Assembly: GCA_037042915.1 (NCBI GenBank)
Contig: CM073194.1
Span: 2,232,001 to 2,296,000 of the forward strand
Direction of reading: 5' to 3'
DNA from: Auricularia sp. M13
Lineage: Eukaryota; Basidiomycota; Agaricomycetes; Auriculariales; Auriculariaceae
Length of the DNA stretch: 64,000 nt
Part shown: piece after piece, positions 1-11,800 of the stretch
Position numbering within the stretch: the first letter of the stretch is position 1
Layout: each line of letters begins with the position of its first letter
Notes under the pieces: model-generated
Database searches by the model: none
What the model saw: the letters and a program-made list of their open reading frames with translations, nothing else
What the model was told of the DNA's origin: nothing
Translations under genes and position numbers: made by a program

Positions 1-2083
1 ACGGCCGACGCGGCACTGGCAGCGTCTTCAGCAGGCCATATGGCTTCTGCGTATTATCCTTCGTCGTTCGGCATATCGGACACGTTTCAACGTAAGCTTT
101 GATATCTTTTATCATCTCTTTCCACCACACCTGATCGCGCATATACGCCAGGGTCTTGTGAGCGCCCAGATGCGCCAATATCGAGTGCGCTTGTTCGATC
201 ATAGCCTCGCGCAGTTTCCTACCTCGGACAACTATGTTCGGTACGCACAAGAGATCCTCATTTCCGCTTGTCATGAAAATGATTTGCTTGTCCCCAGATC
301 CTTCCACTCGGAAGTTCCTGTAATGCTCGGGATGCTGCAGGATCTCCGAAAAGAATTTGTCTTCAGCGTATCTCCCGGCTATGTCATGCGGCAACGACAG
401 GCCAGGGTTTGTGTCCATCACGATTCCGGTGAGTCCGCGTCTCCCTCCATCTGTTGGCTGCTCATTCGGACTCGATTCCTCACTACGCAGCTCTCCTCGA
501 CCGCCCTCCTTTGACCGGCCATCCTCGTGGCGCTCAGACGCATGCGCAACGTGCTGTGGCGCGGGATCTGATGCGAACTCTTTCAGAGTTTCGCCCATGT
601 CGGATTTGGACTCATCGAAGGCAAGCTCATCATGTCCACTGCTAACGTGAGATCTCTTATCCCTCGTTGTGCTCGAATCTCGTCTCGACTGTGGTACCTT
701 TCCAGCAAGTCGTCTAGAACGTCGAGGTACGCTCTCGTCCATTGAACTCTCATCGGCATCCGATTCTTCCACAGATTCGGTTTCCGAGCTGGACCGCGGC
801 ATCTCCTTTGTTGCTCTGCGCAGCCTAAGTTCCTTAATAGTTGGCGCTTTCTCACCGCGCAGGCGTGCCGAACGCCGCGGCGGTAAGTCGCTCTCATTGT
901 CTGAGTCTGCATCCGTCTCACGCCCTCCAGCTAATGCGCTTGGCAGCACGACTGTCCTACCGACAAAAACGGGGGCCGAGATCGATTTGCCCTCAATCTC
1001 GTCACTCTCCGAATCGTCCGAGTGATCCTGTACGTATTCGCTCTGCGCGCGCACCGTACCCGGTTGCTCATCGCTGTATAATCGCGATAACCCGTCCGCT
1101 AACACGTTATCCTTCCCAGGTATGTACGTTATTTCATAATCAAACTCGCTGAGCAAATGCAACCAGCGCGCTTGCCGCGCGCTCAAATCCTTCTGCGTCA
1201 TGAAGTGTTGAAGCGTACGATGATCAGTGCATATCCTGAAACGCGCGCCATGTAGTAAGCCTCTAAATCGCTTCAGCGACTCAACGATAGCTAATAATTC
1301 GCGTTCGTGCACTGGATAATTCTGTTGCGCGCTATTGAACTTTCCCGACCAAAACGTGATCGTCCGCGCAGTAGCCACGTCTTCGCCTTGTGAAATGTAA
1401 CCGCTCGCTCCCATCAATGAAGCATCGGTTATCAGGTTTATAGGACCACTCTTCAGCGAATAATCAATAGCATGACGGCGCTTCTCTCGGTGAGCATGAA
1501 CGATCTCTTTAATCTGCTCAAATGCGCGCTGCTCTGTGAATCCCCACCGCCAAGTTTTCGTAGATCCCACCAAGTGAGTGAGAACTCCCATCGGGATTCT
1601 AATTCCCTTGCAATCTGATGCTAGAAAACCTACCGCGCCAAGAAAGCTCATGAGAAGCCCCTTGTTCGTCGGTGTCGGCCATGCCGTGACTGTAGTCACC
1701 TTCGTAGGATCCATTTTGATTCCCTCCGAATCAATTACATGTCCCAGTATGCTCAGCTCTTCTGCAAATAACTGCATCTTGTCCGGATTCAAGTAAAACT
1801 TCTCCCGGCGGAGAACATCCAGAATGAGTCTGAGATGCTTCAAATGGTCTTCCGCCGTATCTGAGTACACGATGATATCGTCAAGGTATACATCCATAAA
1901 CACACCAATGTAAGGTGCGAAGATATGATTCATAAGCGTCTGATACGTCGCAGGACCGTTGCAGTCCCCAATCTGAAGTACCTGACTGACCATCGTGCCG
2001 TCCGGCGTATTGAATAACGTCCGCGGTACGTGCTCTGGCACTATACGTATTTGCTCATAGGCGTCTTTGCCGTCAATGAGACT
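1..2083 (-). CDS. Element A pol, second part: RT palm, RNase H and start of integrase (partial)
   Basis: This is the same minus-strand frame as the protease/RT stretch at 2084-3418, continuing after an in-frame TGA at 2084-2086. I read it open down to position 1. The RT catalytic motif YLDD is encoded near 1884-1897. RNase H follows with ITDASLMGASGY, a HERELLAIVESL helix and CTDHRTLQHF. An acidic/basic linker near 560-1070 is low in complexity. The integrase HHCC zinc domain then begins (AHSILAHLGAHKTL and CPICRTTK), and the catalytic core is cut by the window edge. The residue at the stop is probably Arg in the ancestral frame (CGA to TGA), because the related element B reads FRSLIDGKDAYEQIR there. 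Confidence 0.85.
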
Positions 2084-3418
2084 TCAATAGGGCTTTCTCA
2101 CGACGTTCCGTAGGATCGCCTCAATGTCCGGCAAAGGCGCTGCGACCTTCTTGGTATTGGCATTCCTCGCTCGACAGTCTATCACTGTCCGGATTTTCAT
2201 TACCTCATCTTTGCTCTTTGGCTTGGGGATAATGAGCATCGGAGAGCAATTCCCGCCAGCCGCCAATTGCCAACGACCGTTCTCAAGGTACGCCATTTTC
2301 TTCTCATTCCACTGCGCTCGCATCGCGTCCGGACACCGGGATGCTCGATAAGGATAAACCTTATTCTCATCGATCAATGGTATTTCGTGGTTTATCGCTC
2401 TCAATGGTGGCAATGGCTCCTTGACCGCGGTCTTGAACAAATCCGACGCCTCTTGAAAGACCTTCTCACGAAGGTCCTCAATTCTCCGGCTTTGTACTTC
2501 AGCTCTGGCCAAGCTGAGTACAACCATACCGGGTCCCTTCAGTTCCTTTGCCTCATTAGAACCAATATACACGCGTGTCGGATTCAACCCGATCAGCACC
2601 TCGTGTTCCCACATGAATTTCGTACCAAGTATAAGATCGTAAGTATCGACGTTTGCAACTTCGAACACACGCTCTTCATCAATATCTTGATACTGGAATC
2701 GTGCAAAGGTCTCAACGTTGACCTTTGAACGCGATCCTGTTATGGCCAATTGCAACGTCAGCGGCTCTTCCTTCTCACGAAGCTTAAGTTTCAACTGATC
2801 AGCCAACGTTGTACTTATGAAATCGGTCAATGACCCTGAATCAATTAAAGCACGTGCAGAATGGCCATTGATCAAGACATTAACGATGGCAGGCATAGGA
2901 AAGACATTACGATCGTTACGGATGCGCATACCACCTCGCGTTACAGCATTCACGGTCTCTGTGCCTGGCTTAAACTTCCTGGCAAGCTTCTCCGCCTTCG
3001 ACGGCCTGGAGGACGTCACCCTCGACGGCTTGGACGGTGCCGATCGGGACAGTCCAACCGTCGTTGGAGTCGACGTCGGCGCGCGTGCTGCGGACATCTT
3101 GCTCATCGTCGCTCTCGCACTCAGATACAGAAGTCCACCTGTCGTAGACCGTGACGAACTCGATGTCGCCCTCGCCTTCGCGCGGGAACGCGATACCTGT
3201 TGCCTTTGCTCTATGCATGCATCAGCACTCTGCGCCCGACACGCATCAATGGTAGACTCACGTGAACTTGTGACGTCTGCCGACCTTGATTGGTTTGTCG
3301 GTAAGAATGCTGTGGTAGTGTACCTCCATATCGTCGTGCTTGAATGGCTCGACCTTGACGCCGAGCGGCCTCGGCAGGTAGTAGTAGTCGTTGGCCGCGT
3401 TGCTGCGTCCCTCGTCAA
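2084..3418 (-). CDS. Element A pol, first part: retropepsin and N-terminal RT, ended by a nonsense codon
   Basis: The aspartic protease active site is ALIDSGSLTDF at about residue 190 (near 2840). An RT N-terminal part follows with KVYPYRASRCPDAMR and KIRTVIDCRARN. The first roughly 140 codons are low-information Ser/Thr/Arg-rich sequence overlapping the C-terminal gag frame, so the real pol start is unclear and a gag-pol frameshift is more likely than independent initiation. The frame ends at TGA 2084-2086 inside RT but resumes directly after it. This copy is therefore probably unable to make full-length Pol without readthrough. Confidence 0.85.
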   Translation of the reverse strand: MTRDAATRPTTTTTCRGRSASRSSHSSTTIWRYTTTAFLPTNQSRSADVTSSRESTIDACRAQSADACIEQRQQVSRSRAKARATSSSSRSTTGGLLYLSARATMSKMSAARAPTSTPTTVGLSRSAPSKPSRVTSSRPSKAEKLARKFKPGTETVNAVTRGGMRIRNDRNVFPMPAIVNVLINGHSARALIDSGSLTDFISTTLADQLKLKLREKEEPLTLQLAITGSRSKVNVETFARFQYQDIDEERVFEVANVDTYDLILGTKFMWEHEVLIGLNPTRVYIGSNEAKELKGPGMVVLSLARAEVQSRRIEDLREKVFQEASDLFKTAVKEPLPPLRAINHEIPLIDENKVYPYRASRCPDAMRAQWNEKKMAYLENGRWQLAAGGNCSPMLIIPKPKSKDEVMKIRTVIDCRARNANTKKVAAPLPDIEAILRNVVRKPY

Positions 3419-6222
3419 GCACCCTCAACCAGTTGCCGTTGAGCCTAGCAAATTCCGCGAGCCACTGCGGATGGATCCGCAACTTGACGAGCTCGCGGGC
3501 GACAGGCCACCAGGGAACGGGACGGTCGGGGTCGGTCCAGCGGTTGAAGTTGCCGACTGGCCACCAGGCGGCGACCTCACGCCCTCCAGGCACACGCAGC
3601 ATGTGCCATTCGTGTGCAGAGAAGGCGTCGGGATCGCTCTGTTTGGGTTCCGGATCGATGAGCGTGGCCTGCCCAGCAAATCGTCAAGACGTGCTTTCCG
3701 GAATATAGCGTTACAATGCGGACATACCAAATGTGCATTGCCTTTGAGGTACTCCTCGGCCCTCACGAGATCTCGCACATAGACGCCCTCGGTGAGCTCG
3801 CGGCGATTGACCACAAAGCTGACGTCAGCGACGAGGTCAAGCACCCAGTACCTGCGGCCGTTACTCTGGACGACCCAGCGCTGGTCCGGGTCCAACCCTG
3901 CCGCGAGCGCATCCTCCCAATTATTGACGAGGTGAAACTCACCATTAATCAGCGTGCGGTCGCGGTCAAGTCGAATCGCTCCTTCGAGCCACGGCAAGCG
4001 CGGTACAGTAGCCTGCACCATCACGTCGCCGTCCTCCTTGGTCAAGAAGAGATTGTCGTATACGAGAGCGCGGACATCGACCCCGAAGTCGTGAAGATCA
4101 AACTGCAGGATGCAGTAGATCGTCTTGGTCATGAGGTCCTCGACACGCCAGGTGCCCGGCACAGGCTGCGGCTCCTTGCCTTCTCCAGGCCCATCGACCT
4201 TGAAGCGCATGTACTCGGGCAAACCCAGCTGACGCGCCGTCTCGGCGCTGTGTAACCGCACGAAACAGTCGCGGATCTTCTCCTTGATAATGCGCGATTC
4301 GGCGAGCTTGTAGTCGACGTCGGAGACGACGAATTCGGGTTCGGCGTTAACCGGAGACATTGCTGCAAGTCGGACAGATGAAAGTCGAACAGATCCTGCG
4401 GGGACGAAGGGCTGCTTTGCTCGCCCTCCCCTCCTTTTATCTGTCCTCTGAGAGTCTCTATCCCGATTTGGAGCTGTGCTCGAAATCCGCGGACCCTTAG
4501 GCTTTGCCTCCCGCAACTTGTAGCAATTATTTGCGTCGTGACCCGTCTCATGACAATTGAAACATAAATTTTTCGCTCTATGCTCGTCGCGTTGGGCCCT
4601 AGTGAGCTTTGCTCCAATTGGAATCGCTGAAGCCACGCTCACGGGCTTCGTTCTCGCTGGTTTTGCAGCAGCGGCTTGTGCTGCTCCTGCACTCGAACCA
4701 GAAGCATTCCCCATGCTCGGTGCCTTTCTCACCGTCTCACTGCGAGCCTGAGAGCTCCTGGTCATCCAATTTCGCCTCGGAAATCGTCTCAGACGCTGCG
4801 TTGAGTACCGCTCGGTCCGTTCCTTCTGTAACTCTTTGACGCGCTCCTGCTCGCGCTTCTCAGCGCGGTCTGCGTAATCTATGAGCGTTTCCAGTGTGTC
4901 CCACTCCACAGAACGGCGCTTCTCACGCCAGAACATGCGGATGTACGAGTCAACGCCATTCCAAAAGATATTCTTGATCTCCCAAGCAGAGACTTCGGGG
5001 AACCTCATCTGCAGATTCTCCAAGTCCTGTACAAATTCCTTCACCGAGCGACCAAATTGCTTTGACTTCATCAGTTTATCACGCAGATTCGCGCGAAAAT
5101 CGCTCGGGAAGCAGTGTTCAAAAAGCGCCATATAAATTTGGTTAACATCCCACCTATCGGGATGTCTCGACACAAAACGCATGTACCACTTAAGTGCTTT
5201 GCCCTTCAGTGTATACATCGTCATCTGAGTGGCTTGTAATCCTTGTATTTGCTTGAGACTTCGCCAGAAGTCCCATTTCGCGATGTACGCGTCAAACAAA
5301 TCCAAATCAATTTCGCCACCGTATGTCGGCACCTCTAGCTTGATATCACGCCAAGGATCATTATGACCAGCTCCATTGCCAGGTGCAGGAGGCGCAGGAC
5401 CAGCAGGAGGAGGTACAGGGGGCCCACCCGCGCCTCCGCTGGGTCCGCCGCCCGCTCCTCCGCCGCCGCCGCCGCCACCATGTCCATTTCTGCCATTGCC
5501 ATTTCCTCCGCCGCCAGACCCGCCTCCAAACGGTCCTCCACCTCCCCCAGCACCTCCTCCGCCATGAGACGAAGAAGGCGGACTGGACGGACGGCATGAC
5601 CCGCTGGGACGTTGATCGTGTGGCGATGCTGCACCTCCTCTCGGTGGGTGTTCTGGCGGTGGACCTCCATCACCTCCTCCCCCTCCACCAATCTCGAGCC
5701 GGGGAGATGGTGGTCGTGGGGGTACCGACGCTCCCGAACGACGGTTAAATTCAGTAAAAGGATTTATGCCGAGTGCGTACTCGTTCTTCGGCGAGTTGCC
5801 ACCGTCAGAACTGCTCACGCTCCCTGCGCGCGATCTTCCTGCATGAATTTTATCAGCAAATAGACTTCCAGGCGGTGGCATCGAGCGGAACCTTGCACTT
5901 GGCGCGCGCGGTTTGATAACTCGCGGATGCGGCTCGTAGCCGCCAGGCAATACGGTCGGTTCACGATCGAAAGGAGTTGGGAACGCGCGCGGCGGCGCAA
6001 ACAGCGGAAACCCGGCGGCAGGCATCGATGCAGCCCGCCCTCCAGCTCCCATTGTGGCCGGTGATGACCACTCAGGCTTCACCGGACTCGGTGACGGCTG
6101 AGGAGCGCCGCTTTCAGCAGGATCGACGCCCTTGCCCTTGTCTTCAGGGCTTTGTCGATTAGAATAACCTGCTGCGGGCTTTCGCGACGTACTGGGCTTT
6201 GTTTCAGTTCGAGTTTCTGTGA
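3258..6222 (-). CDS. Element A gag, C-terminal part (capsid, zinc knuckle), with one frameshift
   Basis: Continues in frame from the N-terminal gag at 14855-16070 once element C and one target duplication are removed. In order: a Gly/Pro-rich linker (5330-5730), a retrotransposon-gag capsid region (LKWYMRFVSRHPDRWDVNQ, FRANLRDKLMKSKQFGRSV) near 5000-5300, and a CCHC knuckle CFNCHETGHDANNC near 4525-4565. A conserved tail domain of unknown role follows. At 3672-3674 one G appears to be missing from a GGGG run. The protein-like frame then shifts and continues through HMLRVPGGREVAAWWPVGNF to a stop at 3258, while the original frame runs on to 3425 with low-information sequence. Confidence 0.8.
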
Positions 6223-6664
6223 CTGTGTGTTACGCCCGTGCCCCGGTCCGCGGACCTCACGTGCTCTCGGCATCACTCGGCGTCATTCTACGTCACTCGG
6301 CCAACTCGGTCAACTCGGTCAAGCTCCCGAATACCCGGCTTATCTCCCCTCGTGTTCATATGCTCGGGATATGTTCTCCTCATCGTCCTCTACCTCTAGA
6401 CCTCTCCCTCACTTCTCTAGCTTCTCTCCTTACTCGCATACATCCACATAACTCGCCTTGTCCCTACTGTATCGATAGTGTTCATATCCGGTTCGCTCCA
6501 CTCGTCTTAGTCATTCGCCTCTCGTCATTCGCCCGATTCCCCGATACCTTACCCACTCGCTCTTACTCATCCTATCGGCCGATGACGACGATCTCTATTG
6601 ATCTGAGGCCCCCTCTCCTTCGTCTCTAGGATACACTCCGAGTACATCGGATCATCTCCCCAGG

Positions 6665-6671
6665 TATAAAA
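6665..6671 (+). promoter_or_regulatory. TATA box of element C LTR promoter
   Basis: TATAAAA in the sequence CAGGTATAAAAGACC. The same box is at 14566-14572 in the 3' LTR. The 11-nt self-primer begins 34 bp downstream of its first T, the usual TATA-to-start distance. Confidence 0.75.
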
Positions 6672-6698
6672 GACCCTCGACTTTGTATCTAGCTCCCC

Positions 6699-6709
6699 AG
6701 TTACGAAAT
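6699..6709 (+). promoter_or_regulatory. Predicted transcript 5' end / self-primer of element C
   Basis: AGTTACGAAAT is the exact reverse complement of ATTTCGTAACT at 6956-6966, two bases past the 5' LTR. In Tf1-type elements the first 11 nt of the RNA fold back onto such a site and prime minus-strand DNA synthesis instead of a tRNA. The match is exactly 11 nt: both neighbouring base pairs fail. Confidence 0.7.
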
Positions 6710-6955
6710 CGACATAGTCGTGCCCCTCGCACACTCCATCTCTCTCTCTCTTGACTTCGCCTCTGGGTTCTCCCTTCGCCTGACTTACTCGTCTGAGTCC
6801 TCTGCTGCTCGCGGTCCCTTCGGTCGTGCTACTCGACGTAGCCGGTGTGCTCAATAACGCACCGAAGGCTCTAGTTGTTCGTTCGAGTGTTCTCTGCGCC
6901 CGGACGTTCGACTATCCTTGCAACCAAACCCCCAAGGCACAGCAGGCTTAACAGT

Positions 6956-6983
6956 ATTTCGTAACTCGAGCTCCGCTCGAGTT
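6956..6983 (+). promoter_or_regulatory. Primer-binding site (self-priming) overlapping a 9-bp hairpin
   Basis: The site ATTTCGTAACT (6956-6966) lies two bases after the LTR and does not start with TGG as tRNA-primed sites do. It overlaps a perfect inverted repeat, AACTCGAGC / GCTCGAGTT with loop TCC (6963-6983). The hairpin could compete with, or present, the priming duplex. Confidence 0.7.
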
Positions 6984-7140
6984 GTATGGCCTTTGGGACT
7001 CGACAGAATCTCAGAAGAAACCAGGAAGAACCTCATCCTCTACTCGACTCCCCGACGCTATCCTTCGCGAAGCCCGTCGTCAGGCTCGTCTTCGCGACCA
7101 ACAACCTCCTCAGCCGGCTACGCCTTCGCCATCAGTCTCG

Positions 7141-8455
7141 ATGTCGGGCACTAGCCGCTCGGATCATCTCGGCACTCGCAACCGCCGAACGATGATGACG
7201 AAATCCTCTCGCAACACACTCTCTCCGGCTCGCTTCACACCTCGCGTTTCTCGCCGGCCCAGTCCACACTACGCGCGGACCCGAGCGGTTCCTACCCTCC
7301 CTCAAGTCATACGACGCGATCGCCCTCGCATCCCTCGACTCACTCGCTCGGCTCTCGACACCCTCTCGCGCTCGTTCCGTACACCGGCTCTCGCTCGACT
7401 CCTCGTTTTGCAGCACTCCTCGTCGTTCCGCGGCTTCTTCCCATCCGGCACCCCTAACACGCCCCGGCGTGGCGGCGGGGGTGGCGGAGGAGGCGGCGGA
7501 GGTGGCGGCGGTGGAGGCGGAGGCGGCGGAGGCGGCGGTGGCGGTGGTGGTCATCGAGGTGCTCCCTCGCCCTCGTCGCACCACTCGCACCACTCGCACC
7601 ACTCGCACGGCTCGCACCCTCCGAACCCTCCTCCCGGAGGTGGCGGCGGTGGGGGCGGTGGTGGCGGTAACGATCCTCCTGGTCCCCCGGGACCTCCCTT
7701 CGACCCTCCGTCGGACGGCTACGACTCAGACGTCGATCGCGAACGACAATTCCACGATCAACACGACAACGTCCCTCGTGTCTACTTCGTCGACCGCGAT
7801 AGCGGCTCTCGCATCGACGCCGCCAAACCCGACAAATTCGACGGCGAAAACGCCAACAAACTTCGCGGATTCCTCATCGACTGCGAAACCTACTTCCTCG
7901 CCAACCCTCGGAAGTACCAGACGTCCCGCGAGAAGATTCTCTTCACCGCGACCTATCTCTCGGGTCGGGCGAAGGAATGGTGGGGCGGCTACGTTCCTCT
8001 AGTCCCGAATCCGCCTCCCGGTTACGAGTTCCTCGAAGACTGGAACGAATTCAAGAACGAACTCACGATCACCTTCGGCGTCACGAACGAACGCGAACAC
8101 GCCGAAGTCAAAATTCGACGACTGCAAATGGCCGACAACGGCAAGGTCGCCGCTACAAGCTCCAGTTCGACGAATACGCCAAACTGCTCGGCTGGGACGA
8201 CGCTGCACTCGCCTCGCAATTCTATCGCGGACTCCCTCGCCGCATCAAATCTGTCTTCGCTGCTCAAGTAGCTCAACGCCCGGCTTCTCTGACGCCACTC
8301 GCTGCGCTCGCTCTTAGCATCGACGCCAACTACTGGATCGATAAGGACGAGCAAGCTCTCGAGCACGCGAACGAACCCCGCAAAGCGCAGAAGACCACCT
8401 CGACCGCGACGCCTCAATCGGGTTCCCGATCGAACACTAAGTCCAACGCGCGCTC

Positions 8456-8486
<31 letters not shown>

Positions 8487-8810
8487 TCGAACAACCACTC
8501 GAACTCGAGGGGTCAGTCCTCGACCTCGGCCCGCTCGTCTTCGAAGACCACGACCAAATCGAAGGACGACGTCGCGAAGAACCTCAACTCCAACGGCAAG
8601 CTCAACGACGCCGAACGACGCCGTCGCCTCGATAACAACCTCTGCCTCTACTGTGGCCATGCCGGCCACACCGCGTCCGAGTGCCGCAAGGCCGCTCACA
8701 ATCGCGAGTCGAAGGGTCGCGCCGCTAAGGCTCAACCCGCGACTTCCTCGACGCCGGCTCCCGCTCCCTCGGGCGCCGCCGCTTCTGCCCCGGCGGAAGC
8801 GAAAAACTAA
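7141..8810 (+). CDS. Element C gag, with one frameshift
   Basis: ATG at 7141 (MSGTSRSDHLG); the frame is open further upstream but without ATG. In order: a basic arm, two long glycine tracts (about 7471-7550 and 7639-7668), His/Ser repeats, a capsid region (KFDGENANKLRGFLIDCETYF; AKEWWGGYVP; FLEDWNEFKNELTITFG) and a CCHC zinc knuckle CLYCGHAGHTASEC near 8642-8683. The first frame stops at 8271. The true continuation is in another frame, and the switch fits one missing C at 8150-8151. TAA at 8808-8810; pol starts 47 nt later in the -1 frame. Confidence 0.85.
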
Positions 8811-8857
8811 CGGGCAGTTCCCCACGGGCATCTAGGGCCAACTGCGTCAAGCCCAAG

Positions 8858-11800
8858 ATGCCTTACACTCGGTTGAACGCTGCCGCGCTCACCGATCAAG
8901 ACGCTCTCATCGTCGTCCTTTCCTCCGACGCTGTCCCATCCTTTCGCACACTCGTCGACTCCGGCTCCGAAGATCAGTTCCTCGATACTCAGTTCGCCGA
9001 GAGTCTTCGACTCCCTCAAAAGTCTCTCGATCAACCGCTTCGCCTTCGGCTCTTCGACGGCTCCTATCGCGGTGTTATCTCCAAATACGTGTCGCTTCCC
9101 GTCCGCTTCCCTTGCGGAACTTCGATGATCATCAACTTCCTCCTCACCACTCTAGATCCGACTTGCTCTGCAGTGTTGGGATACCGCTGGTTGGCCCGCT
9201 ACAATCCTAGGATTGACTGGTTCCATCACCGCATCTCTTTCCCCACTCGTGTCTCGCCCTCGGATCCCTCGGGTTTCGTCCCTGGGTTCTCGCTCGACTC
9301 GGATCCTCCGACTCCGTCGTCACCTCCTCCCGCGCCACGTACTCTGCCTCCAGAACCGCCGATGGACGAAACCGCCCTTCGCGCGGCCGCTGCTCGCGTC
9401 GACATCAAGATCATCGGCGCCGCAGCCTTCGACACCTCTCGTCGACTTCGCGGCTCGATGGTCTCGGCCATCTACATTCGAGATCCATCGGTGCCCGCTC
9501 GCTCTGCGTCTGCCAACCCGGCCTCGGAAACCGGCGAAGGCATCCCCGAGTGTTATCACGAGTTCCTCGACGTCTTCTCAAAGGAGGCCTCGAATCGACT
9601 CCCTGAACATCGGCCGTACGATCTCAAGATCGACATGGAAGAAGGCAAGCCTCTCCCATCCGGTCCGATCTACTCGCTCTCCGAGCCCGAGCAACTCGCG
9701 CTTCGGGAGTACATTCAGGATAACCTCAGCAAAGGACACATTCGCTCTTCGTCGTCCCCGGGTGGCGCCCTGGTTCTCTTCGTCAAGAAGGCCGACGGTT
9801 CTCTTCGCCTATGCGTCGATTATCGTGGGCTCAACAAGATCACTCGGAAGGACAAGTACCCGCTTCCGCTCATCTCGTCCACGCTCGACCGCCTTCGCAC
9901 CGCCAAGAAGTTCACCAAGCTCGATCTTCGTGTCGGATACAGCAACGTTCGCATCGCGGCCGGCGACGAGTGGAAGACTGCCTTTCGAACGCGCTACGGC
10001 ACCTACGAGTATCTCGTCATGCCTTTCGGTCTCACGAACGCTCCAGCCGCTTTCCAGCGCTTCATGAACGACATCTTCTCCGACCTCCTCGACGTCACGG
10101 TCACCGTCTACCTCGACGACATCCTCATCTACTCGGCCGATCCCTCGAAGCATGAGGAACACGTTCGAGAGGTCCTTCGACGGCTACGGGAGAATGACCT
10201 CTTCTGTAAGCCCGAGAAGTGCGAGTTCCATGCTGACACCATCGAGTACCTCGGGTACATCATCAGCCCCGAGGGCATCAGCATGGACCCGAAGAAGATT
10301 GCCACCCTCCTCGAGTGGCCCGTTCCTCGCAACGTTCGCGACATCCAGTCGTTCCTCGGCTTCGCGAACTTCTATCGACGATTCATCTACGACTACTCCG
10401 ATATCGTCGTCCCGCTCACTCGTCTCACTCGAAAGACCGCAACGTGGAACTTCACTCCGCAATGCCTCGCTGCGTTCAACGAGCTCAAGAAGGCGTTCAC
10501 TTGCGCTCCGTCCTTCACCACTTCGATCCCGCTCTCCCTCGCGTCGTCGAGACTGACGCTTCCGACTACGCGATCGCGGCGATCTTCTCGCACGTCCTCC
10601 CGGACGGCTCTGTTCACCCCGTCGCTTTCCATTCGCGCACGCTCACTCCCACCGAGCTCAACTACGACACGCACGACAAGGAGCTACTCGCGATATTCGA
10701 GGCGTTCGAACTATGGCGACACTACCTCGAAGGGGCCGAGACCCCAATAGACGTCGTCACGGACCACAAGAACCTCGAGTATTTCTCTACCACGAAGATG
10801 CTCACTCGTCGGCAAGCTCGCTGGTCCGAGTACCTTTCTACCTTCAACCTCCTCATTCGCTTTCGACCCGGTCGACTCGGCGGCAAACCCGATGCTCTCA
10901 CTCGCCGCCACGACGTCTATCTCAAAAGGGGGGATGGTGGCTACGCCAGCGCAAACCCGCAGAACTTCCGACCCGTTTTTACTTCGGAACAGTTCGCCGC
11001 TTCCCTTCGCGCGACGTATGCTGAAGAGACTTTCCTTCGCGCAGCCACGATCATGGACACTCAGTCCATTCGGGATGACATTCGCGCCTCGTACGACTCG
11101 GACGAACTCGCTCTCGACATTCGCTCGAAACTCGGCACCGATGACGCGATCAACTGGTCGGCCTCGGACGATGGATTCTTGCTGTTCAAGGGCAGGATCT
11201 ACGTACCGAACGCTCTCGATTGTCGCCTTCGTATCCTTCGCGAAAAGCACGATCACCCGCTCGCTGGCCATCCGGGTCAGAACAAGACACTCAAGATGGT
11301 CGCCCGCGAGTACTACTGGCCCGACCTGCGCGACTCGATTCGTACCTACGTCCAGGCCTGCGTCACCTGTGGGCGCAGCAAACCTCGACGACACAAGCCG
11401 TACGGTCGACTTCAACCGCTCCCGATTCCGCTTCGCAACTGGGACTCGATCTCGATGGACTTCATCGAACAGCTCCCTGAGTCCAACGGTTACACCGCGA
11501 TCCTCGTCATTATTGATCGCCTCTCGAAGCAGGGTATCTTCGTCCCGACCAAGGGCAAGATCACCTCCGAAGAACTCGCGCGTCTCTTCCTCATCCACGT
11601 CTTTGCCAAACATGGCGCTCCCTCGCACGTCTCTACCGACCGCGGCTCCGAATTCGTCTCCCGCTTCTTTCGCGCACTCGGCTCGCTCCTCAACATGACC
11701 ATGCACTTCACCTCGGGTCACCACCCGGAGGCGAACGGTCAAGTCGAACGCACGAACCAGACGCTCGAGCAGTACCTCCGTCTCTACTGCAACTACGAGC

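Larger units (their letters stand above)
6228..6953 (+). repeat. 5' LTR of element C
   Basis: 726 bp, TGTTACGC...CTTAACA. A TATA box (TATAAAA) lies at 6665-6671, about 34 bp before the predicted RNA start at 6699. Compared with the 3' LTR I found two T/C differences, near 6755 and 6780. Confidence 0.95.

Noticed and set aside
2817-3782. 321-codon plus-strand ORF
   Set aside because: Antisense shadow of element A gag-pol; no introns, domain or start context, and the minus strand carries clear retroelement motifs.
5335-5700. Several Pro/Gly/Ala/Arg-rich ORFs on both strands
   Set aside because: Shadows of the low-complexity glycine-rich linker of element A Gag.
10711-11742. 343-codon minus-strand ORF inside element C
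   Set aside because: Mirror of the RNase H-integrase codons in GC-rich sequence. Unlike the gene at 12692-13931 it has no splice signals or protein-like pattern.
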